Shown here in pieces: positions 8,545 to 19,070 of a stretch of DNA of 64,000 nt. Position numbers and translations under genes: made by a program. The notes beneath the pieces are model-generated. The model was not told where the DNA came from and searched no databases. It saw only the letters and a program-made list of their open reading frames with translations. Position 1 is the stretch's first letter; each line of letters begins with the position of its first letter. The stretch covers positions 1 to 64,000 of the forward strand of contig JBFWSR010000005.1 of NCBI GenBank assembly GCA_050248275.1, given 5' to 3'. The DNA is from CAILZL01 sp050248275. GTDB lineage: Bacteria; Pseudomonadota; Gammaproteobacteria; Steroidobacterales; Steroidobacteraceae.

Positions 8545-10752
8545 ATGCCCCTTACCCTGACCGCAACGCAGATCACTGATCTGGTGGATGCCACCTGCGG
8601 CGAACCCCGCTCCCTGCTGGGCTACCACGAGTTCACCCGTGAACAGGATGTGCCGGCAGCGCTGGTGCGAGTGCTGGAGCGCGATGCAGTCAGCGTCAGT
8701 CTGTTCTGGGAGGATCAGACCCTCGCTGAGGCCAAACCGCTGACCAGGCTGCATGACGCCGGCTTGTTTGAAGGGCGGGTTGCCTATCGTCGCCCCTTGT
8801 TGCCCTATCGTTTGCTGGTTCGCTATCGCGATGGCAGTGAGTTGATCAAGCACGATCCCTATTACTTCGCGCCGCAGTTGTCCGATCTGGATCTGCATCT
8901 GTTCGGCGAAGGCAATCATCACACGCTGTACCGCAAGCTCGGCGCGCATCCGGAAGTGCTGGATGGTGTTGCCGGCGTGCGCTTTGCCGTATGGGCGCCC
9001 AATGCCCAGCGAGTGAGCGTGGTGGGCGATTTCAATTTCTGGGATGGCCGCCGCCATGTGTTGCATGCGCTGGGCGGTTCCGGCATCTGGGAGCTGTTCG
9101 TGCCCGAATTGTCGAATGGCACGCTGTACAAGTTCGAGATCCGCACGCCGGATGGACGGGTGCTGCTCAAGTCCGATCCTTATGGCTTGCAGATGCAGTT
9201 GCGTCCGGATACCGCCAGCATGGTCACGACACTGGATGGTTATGAATGGCAGGACTCGGCCTGGTTGCAGCAGCGTCAGCAATGGCAACCGCAAACGGCG
9301 CCGATCAATGCCTATGAAGTGCATCCGGGCTCATGGCGCAAAAAACCTGACGGCGGTTACCTGGGCTGGCTGGAGCTGGCCGAACAGTTGATTCCTTACG
9401 TCAGAGAAATGGGCTACACGCATATTGAACTGATGGGCGTGGCGGAGCATCCCTTCGACGGTTCCTGGGGATATCAGGTCACCGGTTATTACGCGCCCAC
9501 AGCCCGGCACGGCTCGCCGCAGGAGTTCCGGGCATTTGTCGATCGCTGCCACCAGGCCGGCATCGGCATATTGATGGACTGGGTGCCCGCGCATTTTCCC
9601 AAGGACGAACACGGCTTGCGCGAATTCGACGGCACGGCCTTGTATGAACATGCCGATGTTCGTCAGGGCGAGCATCAGGAATGGGGCACCAAGATTTTCA
9701 ACTATGGCCGTCATGAAGTACGCAACTTTCTGGTGGCGAACGCCTTGTACTGGATAGAGCAGTTTCATATCGATGGTCTGCGTGTCGATGCCGTGGCGTC
9801 GATGCTGTATCTCGATTACAGCCGCAAGGCCGGCGAATGGATTCCGAACAAGTATGGCGGCCGCGAGAACATCGATGCCATCGAATTTCTCAAGCAGTTG
9901 AACTGGGCCGTGGGCCATTACTTCCCCGGCGTGCTGATGATTGCCGAAGAATCCACGGCTTTTCCGGGCGTGACGCAGCCGGTGCATCTGGGCGGTCTGG
10001 GTTTTACCCTGAAGTGGAACATGGGGTGGATGAACGATACGTTGCGGTACATGCAGTTGGACCCCGTGTATCGCCGCTACGAGCACAACCTCATCACCTT
10101 CTCGATGATGTACGCATACTCGGAACGTTTCATGCTGCCGCTGTCGCACGACGAAGTGGTGCATGGCAAACGCTCGTTGCTGAGCAAGATGCCGGGCGAC
10201 GAATGGCAGCAGCGCGCCGGTTTACGCTTGTTGTTTGGTTACATGACGGCGCATCCGGGCAAGAAGCTGTTGTTCATGGGCGGCGAATTCGGTCAGTGGC
10301 AGGAATGGCAGTCGCATCAGCCGCTGGACTGGGGCTTGCTCGACCATGCCGGCCATCGCGGTCTGCGCGAGTGGTGCAAGACCATGAATTTCATTTATCG
10401 CGAACGTCCCGAGCTGCATGCCACCGACCACAGCTGGGAAGGTTTCCAGTGGCTGGATCTGAGCAATGCCAACGACAGCGTGTTTGCCTTCATGCGTAGC
10501 CGTGCGCCGGGCACCGAACCGCTGTTATGCATTTTCAATTGCACGCCGGTGCCGCGCGACAATTACCTGTTTGGCGTGCCGCTGCCGGGTCGTTACCGCA
10601 AGGTGCTGGACAGCGACGATCAGGCCTGGGGCGGTTCCGGCTACAGCAATCAATATACGGTCGATGCCGAAAGCGATGGCTGGGCGGGTTTTCCGCATCG
10701 CATGCGCCTGCACCTGCCGCCCCTGTCGGTCACTTTCTGGCAGCGTGGATGA
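8545..10752 (+). CDS. glgB: 1,4-alpha-glucan branching enzyme
   Basis: GlgB (735 residues) introduces alpha-1,6 branches into glycogen in the cytoplasm. The N-terminal carbohydrate-binding modules precede the GH13 barrel: VRFAVWAPNAQRVSVVGDFN near residue 144, catalytic nucleophile in DGLRVDAVASMLYLDY (near 410), acid/base in MIAEESTAFP (near 466) and the transition-state residues in LPLSHDEVVHGK (near 531). Length and motifs are typical of a full GlgB. It is the first gene of a glgB-glgX-malQ operon, with glgX starting 40 bases downstream. No glgC, glgA or glgP is in this window. Confidence 0.97.
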   Translation: MPLTLTATQITDLVDATCGEPRSLLGYHEFTREQDVPAALVRVLERDAVSVSLFWEDQTLAEAKPLTRLHDAGLFEGRVAYRRPLLPYRLLVRYRDGSELIKHDPYYFAPQLSDLDLHLFGEGNHHTLYRKLGAHPEVLDGVAGVRFAVWAPNAQRVSVVGDFNFWDGRRHVLHALGGSGIWELFVPELSNGTLYKFEIRTPDGRVLLKSDPYGLQMQLRPDTASMVTTLDGYEWQDSAWLQQRQQWQPQTAPINAYEVHPGSWRKKPDGGYLGWLELAEQLIPYVREMGYTHIELMGVAEHPFDGSWGYQVTGYYAPTARHGSPQEFRAFVDRCHQAGIGILMDWVPAHFPKDEHGLREFDGTALYEHADVRQGEHQEWGTKIFNYGRHEVRNFLVANALYWIEQFHIDGLRVDAVASMLYLDYSRKAGEWIPNKYGGRENIDAIEFLKQLNWAVGHYFPGVLMIAEESTAFPGVTQPVHLGGLGFTLKWNMGWMNDTLRYMQLDPVYRRYEHNLITFSMMYAYSERFMLPLSHDEVVHGKRSLLSKMPGDEWQQRAGLRLLFGYMTAHPGKKLLFMGGEFGQWQEWQSHQPLDWGLLDHAGHRGLREWCKTMNFIYRERPELHATDHSWEGFQWLDLSNANDSVFAFMRSRAPGTEPLLCIFNCTPVPRDNYLFGVPLPGRYRKVLDSDDQAWGGSGYSNQYTVDAESDGWAGFPHRMRLHLPPLSVTFWQRG

Positions 10753-10792
10753 ATCTGTCTGCGCGTTAAAGATTCTCAGAACAACAATCGAG

Positions 10793-12949
<2,157 letters not shown>

Positions 12950-12957
12950 ACCTCTTC

Positions 12958-15105
12958 ATGACACATCTGGACACCCAAACCCTGGCGAACATTGCAAAGC
13001 TGTACGGTCTGGGTGAGTCGTATTACGACTACCGCGGTCAGTTGCGCATCTTTTCCGATGCCGCGCGCGGCGCCATTCTGCAGGCCATGGGCGCTACGCA
13101 GGACGCCGGATTGAACAGTCCGCCGTCAGGTTTGCCTGTGGTGCTGGTGCGCACTCAGGATGAATCGTACTGCGACGTTATCCTGCCGATCACTGATGCC
13201 GATGGCAGCGTGCAGTTGCAAGTGCGCACCGAAACTGGCGCAAACGTGTCTGTCACGCATGCCATCCGCAATCTGCAACGACTGGATGAGCATCGTTGTC
13301 GACTGCCATTGCCCGACAATCTGCCGCTGGGCTATCACCATCTGAATGTGCATGCCGATGGGTTGCAGGCGGGTTGTGCTTTGATCGTTGCGCCGCCGCG
13401 TTGCCACGAACCGCCCGCCATGCAGCAGGGACGGCGCCTGTGGGGATTGTCGATCCAGTTGTATACGCTGCGTTCAGGACGCAACTGGGGCATCGGCGAT
13501 TTTGCCGATCTGCAGGATCTGATCCGTGTTGCAGCGCTACAGGGTTGCGCCACTATTGGCTTGAATCCTCTGCATGCCTTGCGCCCCGCCGATGCGGCGC
13601 ACATCAGTCCATACAGTCCTTCGCATCGGGAATTTCTCAATCTGCTTTACATCGCCGTGCCCGAGGTGGCCGAGTATGCACAGTGCCGCGAAGCACAGAG
13701 CTTGATGCTCAAACAGCAGGCCCAGTTGCAGGCGGTGCGGGCAGCGGCCTGTGTGGACTATCTGGCGGTGGCCAGGCTCAAGTTTCCGGCGCTACGTCTG
13801 CTCTACGCCGAATTTGTCCGTACGCATCTGGCTCGCAATACCACGCGCGCCCAGGCATTCCATGAGTATGTACAGCAGCAGGGCGATGCCTTGCGACTGC
13901 ATGCGCTGTATGACGCACTGGATCAATACTTCAGTACGCAGCCCGGTCATCATTGGGGCTGGCGTAGCTGGCCGGTAGAGTTCCACGATCCGCAAGGCAA
14001 TGCCGTGCATGTCTTTGCCGAACAGCATGCCAAGCAGGTCGAATATTTCATGTATCTGCAATGGCTGGCCACCACGCAGCTGGCAACGGCACAGCAACTG
14101 GCGCGCGACAACGGCATGTCCCTGGGCCTGTATGGCGATGTGGCCGTTGGTGTCGATCCCAATGGTTCGGAGGTCTGGTCCAATCGCAGTCTGTATGTGG
14201 ACGGCGTGGCAGTGGGTGCGCCACCCGATCCACTGGCGTTGAAAGGTCAGGACTGGGGCATCCCACCGCAGCATCCGCTGCAACTGACGGCGCAGGCCTA
14301 TCAGCCGTTCGTGCGCATGCTGCGCGCCAACATGCGCGCAGCGGGTGCGTTGCGGATCGATCATGTCATGACGCTGTGTCGTTTATGGTGGGTGCCGCGT
14401 GGTTTCGAGGCGACCGACGGCGTGTATGTGCATTACCCGCTGGATGATCTGATGAAGCTGGTGGCGCTGGAAAGCGTGCGCAATCGCTGTCTGGTGATTG
14501 GCGAGGATCTGGGCACCGTGCCTGACGCCATGCGTCATGCCATGGAGCGTTTTTCCGTATATCACTACAAGGTGCTGTTCTTCGAGAAGGCGCGCGATGG
14601 ACAGTTCATTGCGCCCCAGGATTATGTGCGCCGCGCGCTGGCAGTGGTGACCACGCATGACCTGCCACCGTTCAAGAGCTGGTGGCAGGGCGACGACATT
14701 GTCTTGCGCCAGCAATTGCATCTGTACCCTGATGAGGCAACGCGTCAGCAGGTATTGCACGAACGCGAAACGGATCGTCATTTGCTGATGCAGGCACTGG
14801 CGCGCACCGGCCTCTGGAACTGGCAGCCGCATGAACCGGCGCCGCAGTATTCGCCGGCATTGATGCGCGCCGCCTACCTTTATGCCGGATTGTCCAGCGC
14901 GGCGCTGCTGGTGGTGCAACCGGAAGATCTGCTCGGCATGACCGATCCGGTGAATGTGCCGGGCACCAGTACCGAACATGCGAACTGGCAGCGCAAGCTC
15001 AGCGCTGATCTGTCCGATATGTTGCAGTCACCGGAGGTGCAGGAAATGCTGCATGCCATGAACAAGGCAAGGCACGGCGAAAATCCGAACCGGCAGGGCG
15101 TGTAA
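12958..15105 (+). CDS. malQ: 4-alpha-glucanotransferase (amylomaltase)
   Basis: A 715-residue GH77 enzyme that transfers glucan chains between malto-oligosaccharides. Recognisable motifs are RNWGIGDFADLQDL (near 177), GLYGDVAVGVDPNGSEVW (near 392), the catalytic Asp in LRIDHVMTL (near 463), the Glu in VIGEDLGTVPDAM (near 513) and TTHDLPPFKSWW (near 565). The N-terminal ~150 residues form the extension seen in E. coli-type MalQ. It is the last gene of glgB-glgX-malQ, where it would recycle the short chains released by debranching. Confidence 0.95.
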   Translation: MTHLDTQTLANIAKLYGLGESYYDYRGQLRIFSDAARGAILQAMGATQDAGLNSPPSGLPVVLVRTQDESYCDVILPITDADGSVQLQVRTETGANVSVTHAIRNLQRLDEHRCRLPLPDNLPLGYHHLNVHADGLQAGCALIVAPPRCHEPPAMQQGRRLWGLSIQLYTLRSGRNWGIGDFADLQDLIRVAALQGCATIGLNPLHALRPADAAHISPYSPSHREFLNLLYIAVPEVAEYAQCREAQSLMLKQQAQLQAVRAAACVDYLAVARLKFPALRLLYAEFVRTHLARNTTRAQAFHEYVQQQGDALRLHALYDALDQYFSTQPGHHWGWRSWPVEFHDPQGNAVHVFAEQHAKQVEYFMYLQWLATTQLATAQQLARDNGMSLGLYGDVAVGVDPNGSEVWSNRSLYVDGVAVGAPPDPLALKGQDWGIPPQHPLQLTAQAYQPFVRMLRANMRAAGALRIDHVMTLCRLWWVPRGFEATDGVYVHYPLDDLMKLVALESVRNRCLVIGEDLGTVPDAMRHAMERFSVYHYKVLFFEKARDGQFIAPQDYVRRALAVVTTHDLPPFKSWWQGDDIVLRQQLHLYPDEATRQQVLHERETDRHLLMQALARTGLWNWQPHEPAPQYSPALMRAAYLYAGLSSAALLVVQPEDLLGMTDPVNVPGTSTEHANWQRKLSADLSDMLQSPEVQEMLHAMNKARHGENPNRQGV

Positions 15106-15140
15106 ACAGATTGAGCTTTCATGTCTCCGGTTCAATCTGT
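15106..15140. terminator. Inverted repeat between convergent genes
   Basis: ACAGATTGA (15106-15114) and TCAATCTGT (15132-15140) form a nine-pair stem with a 17-base loop directly after the malQ stop codon and before the convergent ABM-domain gene. There is no clear T-run on either side, so a terminator role is only a suggestion. Confidence 0.3.
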
Positions 15141-15172
15141 GCGTTCCGCTGAATAAACAAAACAGTTCCAGG

Positions 15173-15454
15173 TTATAGCGCACCGCGCTCTATTTCCCGC
15201 AGGTAGATAAATTGTGGCATTTTGACGCCGGCGTTCTTTCTGAGCTCCACCAGTTCCGGGGACTCGAAAAACTGACGGGCGTTTTCGAGAGATGTCCACC
15301 TGGAGAAATGAACAATGGTGTTGGCGGCATCGTCGTATCGCAACAACTGGTAGCTGATTTCTCCCGCCTCTTTCCGGAAGTCTGCGGCCTGATCGAAAAC
15401 CGCTTTCCATGCCGGGTAGGCATCGACTTCATGAATGATCAGTACATATTCCAT
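15173..15454 (-). CDS. Antibiotic biosynthesis monooxygenase (ABM) domain protein
   Basis: A 93-residue protein with the dimeric alpha/beta-barrel pattern of ABM/YgiN-like proteins: MEYVLIIHEVDAYPAWKAVF at the N-terminus, then HFSRWTSLENARQFFESPEL near residue 50. Such proteins are either small heme or quinol monooxygenases or have no known activity, and I cannot assign a substrate. I placed the start at ATG 15454; the longer frame reading back to 16795 is a shadow of the MATE gene. It follows the MATE gene by 119 bases on the same strand. Confidence 0.8.
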   Translation of the reverse strand: MEYVLIIHEVDAYPAWKAVFDQAADFRKEAGEISYQLLRYDDAANTIVHFSRWTSLENARQFFESPELVELRKNAGVKMPQFIYLREIERGAL

Positions 15455-15573
15455 GTGAGCTCCGCGAGCGGGTGACCGGGCTGGACGACTATTGATATGG
15501 TTATGGAGAAGTTCGGTAACGTCTGCTGAAAGGCCGGGCAAGAATACTTTAAATTGACGGGTATCTTCCTGCT

Positions 15574-16998
15574 TCAGCGTACTGCGATCCTTTCCCAGGC
15601 TGTCGATCGCCAGCGTATCAGCATGGTGCTGCCAATCAGGCATACATAGATAACAGCAGCGGTCCAGCCACCGACAGTGCCAAGACCAAATTGCGGCAGC
15701 CAGTTCACCCATCCCTGATGGGCATCGAACGACAGGCTGTGCGCCAGCGGCACGAAGAACAGCCACGACATGCCCAGCACCAGCGCAGCGGGCACGGTGG
15801 CATCGCCCGCGCCGCGCAGGCAGAAACTGGCGCCCAGTGTCATGCCGTCGAATAGTTGGTAGGCGCCGGCCAGCCATAGAATCACTGTCCCAGTGCGAAT
15901 GACTTCGACAGACAGCGCATCGTCGGCATTGACGAACAACGGCATCAGCCACGGGCCGGTCATTCCCAGCAGCAGGCCAATGCCGCCCATGTAGAGCATG
16001 GCCAGCAGAATGATGAAGTCGCCCAGCTTGCGTGCCCAGGCTTTGTCGCCCGCACCAATGGATTGTCCCACCAGTGTGGTACCGGCCAATGCGATACCGA
16101 TCGCAGGCATATAGGCAATCGACGTCAGCATCATGGCGATCTGCGAGGCGGCGCCATCCACTGCACTGAGCTTGACCTGCATCAACTGAAACAGCGAAAA
16201 ACCGAACAGATCCGCCGCGAGCATCACGCCCATCGGCAATCCCAGTCTGAATTGGCCCAACAAGCGCGACCAGCGCAGGCGCCATGTCAGTGTGGCACGG
16301 TAGATCCGGAAATCCGATGCACGCACCAGCACCCATAGCGAAATCATCAGTCCCACCGCTGTGGCGCAGTTGGTCGCCCAGGCGGCGCCGGCCACGCCCC
16401 AGTGAAAGCGGAAAATGAATACCTGTGCCAGTACTGCATTGATGACGAGCGTGAACAGGTTGATGAACAAGGTGACCCTTGCACGGCCGATGCCATTGAA
16501 AAAACCGAGAATGGCCCACAGCGCCACCCCCAGCGCCGCGCCCAGCATGCGTGGTCGCCAGAACTGCAGGGCCAGTTCGCGTACCGTTTGTTCCAGGCCG
16601 AACGGCGCCAGAAGCATCTGCCCGTTCAAGCCGATCAGGACAAAGATCGGTACGGTGAACAACGCTGCCCACAGCGCCGTCCAGGTTGCTTGCGAAGCGC
16701 GCGCATAACGACGGCCCCCATGCGCTTGCGCGACCAGTGTCTGCACCGCCATACCAACGCCGCCGAGCAGACCGATGAACACGATCACCAGCCAATGAAT
16801 GGCGCCCATGCCGGCCAGGGCCTGTGTGGAAATGCGGCCGACAAACCAGGTATCAATGAGATTGAGCGCGACCTGAATGGCGCTGTTGGCGATCAGAGGG
16901 CCTGCCAGCGCCAGTACGGTACGCCAGTCCACATGCGCATGCCCCAGTGCATCCACGCGTCGTGCAGGCAGCTGACGATGATTGAAAACACTGCTCAT
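15574..16998 (-). CDS. MATE family efflux transporter
   Basis: A 474-residue inner-membrane protein with about twelve hydrophobic helices in two halves, matching multidrug and toxin extrusion transporters that export cationic compounds in exchange for Na+ or H+. Characteristic stretches are LIANSAIQVALNLIDTWFVG (near residue 35) with the family's paired polar residues, and GAGDATVPAALVLGM in the second half. Substrate is unknown. A strong terminator belonging to the upstream TonB-like gene lies 60 bases before its start, so it has its own promoter. Confidence 0.9.
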   Translation of the reverse strand: MSSVFNHRQLPARRVDALGHAHVDWRTVLALAGPLIANSAIQVALNLIDTWFVGRISTQALAGMGAIHWLVIVFIGLLGGVGMAVQTLVAQAHGGRRYARASQATWTALWAALFTVPIFVLIGLNGQMLLAPFGLEQTVRELALQFWRPRMLGAALGVALWAILGFFNGIGRARVTLFINLFTLVINAVLAQVFIFRFHWGVAGAAWATNCATAVGLMISLWVLVRASDFRIYRATLTWRLRWSRLLGQFRLGLPMGVMLAADLFGFSLFQLMQVKLSAVDGAASQIAMMLTSIAYMPAIGIALAGTTLVGQSIGAGDKAWARKLGDFIILLAMLYMGGIGLLLGMTGPWLMPLFVNADDALSVEVIRTGTVILWLAGAYQLFDGMTLGASFCLRGAGDATVPAALVLGMSWLFFVPLAHSLSFDAHQGWVNWLPQFGLGTVGGWTAAVIYVCLIGSTMLIRWRSTAWERIAVR

Positions 16999-17058
16999 GC
17001 TGAGTGGGTTGATTCTGTCCGTGTCCGATCCAGCAGTGTAACGACTGTCAATAAAAAA

Positions 17059-17081
17059 GGCCCTGCTTCACCAGCAGGGCC
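17059..17081 (-). terminator. Rho-independent terminator after the TonB-domain gene
   Basis: On the minus strand a nine-pair GC-rich stem (GGCCCTGCT/AGCAGGGCC) with a five-base loop is followed by TTTTTTAT. It lies 29 bases beyond the stop codon of the TonB-domain gene and is a good intrinsic terminator for it. Confidence 0.85.
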
Positions 17082-17109
17082 CTGTCATGTTGCTGTAATT
17101 GCGCCGTGC

Positions 17110-18813
17110 TTACCGGGCGTTATCGAAGCGCAGTTTCACTTTGGTGGACTGGCTGGTCGGTTTGCCATCGCGCAGCGGTGGTTCAAAGCGCCATTGTTCC
17201 ACTGCCTGAATGGCGGCCCAGTCAAAGACTTCCTTCGGTTCCGAGCTGGTCACGCGTACTTTTTCCACAGCGCCTGACGGTGTGACGGTGAAGGACACTT
17301 CAACCCAGCCGTTGAGGCCGCGTTTCTGAGCAGTTTCAGGAAACACTGGCGACACGGTCTTGATGCGTTTGAGCGCAACGGGGGGCAGGGTTGTTTCATC
17401 AGTGGCTTCTGCCGCTGCTTTCTGTGCTGCCGCTGCTTTCTTCTGGGCCGCCGCCGCGGCAGCCAGTGCCGCATCGCGTTCTGCCTGAGCCGCTGCCGCG
17501 GCTTTTTGTGCCGCCGCCAATTGTGCTTCCGAGTTGGCAGAACTCTTGCTGCGCGCTTCGGTCAGTGAACGTTCCACGGCAGCCCAGTCAGCGCCTGCAG
17601 AACCGAATGCCCGTGCGGCGGCCAGAAAAGTCTGGGCCTGATCCATCTGATTCTGTTCGGCAGCCCGGCGGGCGGCTTCAACCAGTCGATTACTCAGGGT
17701 GCGTTGGATCTGGGCGATGCTGGGATCGGTGGGATCCAGCTTGCGGGCTTCAAGAATGCTTTCGCGCGCATTGTTGCCTGCCGGTGTAATCAGCCTGCCG
17801 GCGTCCATGTCTTGCTGAGCTGCAGCCAGCAGCGTGCGTACTTTCTTGTCCAGATCCTGTGCCTGAGTCAGTTTCAGGCGTTCACGTTCACGCGCCACCT
17901 GACCGTCGAGGAATTTCAGACGGGCATTGTCCGGTGAAACATCGCGCGCCTGTTCCAGTACCGTCACGGCTGCTTCGAGCTGTTCAGCGCTGAGCGCAGT
18001 TTCGGCTTGTTCCAGCAGCTTGTTGGCGACTGCTTCAATACCCGCCTGAGCACGCGGATTCTTCGCGTCGATGGACTGCGCGCTGCGATACAGGTCCAGT
18101 GCACTTTCGCCCGGTGGTTCCAGCAGTTTGCCGGCAGCCAAGGCAACATCGGCCAAAGCCAGTTCCTTGCCGGCGGCCCCGGATTCATTTTGTGTAACTC
18201 CCGCCGTCGAGACCGTCTGGCTGCCATTGCTGCCCATGCGGCTGAGACCGAAGAATACGCCGCCTACTACCACGACCAGCGCCACGCCCAGACCGATGTA
18301 GGCAGGCAGATAATTCTTGCGGGCTGTGCCATTGCCGTCATTGGCATTGGTTTCGCGGCGATTATTGGCTGCCCCCAGTTCTGCATGCTGGGTCATCGCT
18401 GCTTCCAAGGTCAGTCTGGTCTGGCTATGCGCCAGCGGCAGCAGCAGGAAGCGATAGATGTGGCCTGCAGCGGTGAGTTTCATCAGCGCTGCGCTGTCTT
18501 CGCTCTTGCCGGCAACTACCACCACCAGATCGGGTAAATCCTGCAACAATTGAATGACCGTGCCGGAGATGTCCGGACAGCATTCGGCGTCCATCAGCAG
18601 TACGCCGGGGCGCAGCGAGCGACATTGCGCCATCATGGCATCCAGACTGCGTACATCCACCACCTGTGAACCATTCGGCGCGGCGCGGCGCACGATTTCC
18701 AGCAGGTTGGCGTTGTTGCTGAGCGCCAGTACGGCGGGTTGGATGCTCATGGTCGTGTTGGCAGCCTGCATATCGTTGGTCTGTTCTTTGAATAGTGGAT
18801 GAATGGTAGCCAT
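17110..18813 (-). CDS. Receiver-like / TonB C-terminal membrane fusion protein
   Basis: A ~567-residue protein with three parts. Residues ~26-142 resemble a response-regulator receiver (VLLMDAECCPD holds an Asp in the phospho-acceptor region, but the usual KP is LP, so it may not be phosphorylated). One membrane helix follows at ~170-190 (YIGLGVALVVVVGGVFFGL). The periplasmic part has helical, TPR-like repeats, an Ala/Lys/Gln-rich coiled coil and a C-terminal TonB domain with VSPVFPETAQKRGLNGWVEV and WAAIQAVEQWRFEP. TonB domains normally contact outer-membrane receptors, but no exbBD lies nearby. I chose ATG 18813; an in-frame start exists 15 bases upstream. It is divergent from the HD-GYP gene. 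Confidence 0.8.
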   Translation of the reverse strand: MATIHPLFKEQTNDMQAANTTMSIQPAVLALSNNANLLEIVRRAAPNGSQVVDVRSLDAMMAQCRSLRPGVLLMDAECCPDISGTVIQLLQDLPDLVVVVAGKSEDSAALMKLTAAGHIYRFLLLPLAHSQTRLTLEAAMTQHAELGAANNRRETNANDGNGTARKNYLPAYIGLGVALVVVVGGVFFGLSRMGSNGSQTVSTAGVTQNESGAAGKELALADVALAAGKLLEPPGESALDLYRSAQSIDAKNPRAQAGIEAVANKLLEQAETALSAEQLEAAVTVLEQARDVSPDNARLKFLDGQVARERERLKLTQAQDLDKKVRTLLAAAQQDMDAGRLITPAGNNARESILEARKLDPTDPSIAQIQRTLSNRLVEAARRAAEQNQMDQAQTFLAAARAFGSAGADWAAVERSLTEARSKSSANSEAQLAAAQKAAAAAQAERDAALAAAAAAQKKAAAAQKAAAEATDETTLPPVALKRIKTVSPVFPETAQKRGLNGWVEVSFTVTPSGAVEKVRVTSSEPKEVFDWAAIQAVEQWRFEPPLRDGKPTSQSTKVKLRFDNAR

Positions 18814-19070
18814 TGTGCCGATCCCCAACGGTGATTAATTCTAGATTGGTATGGTACCGGTCAGGATTCGCAACTCTGCGACATGCGTCCCTGTTCATGG
18901 TGGAGCGGCGTGAACTGGCCCGCAGATTTGAGCGATGGGCTGAAGGCCAGGTTTGGCGCACATCGCAGTCGCCGTAGTATCAGGTCAATGGCGGATGCAG
19001 CCGGGGTTTCCGTACCGGCGAATCGGTTCAGGTGAATTCTGCAAGCGTGGTCCGTTTAACTGGAAGGCCG

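Noticed and set aside
15173..16795. 540-codon minus-strand frame ending in the ABM protein
   Set aside because: Only the last 93 codons match a family; the rest is the MATE gene in another phase.
16402..17277. Plus-strand frame opposite the MATE and TonB genes
   Set aside because: Composition is unlike coding sequence and it crosses a terminator.
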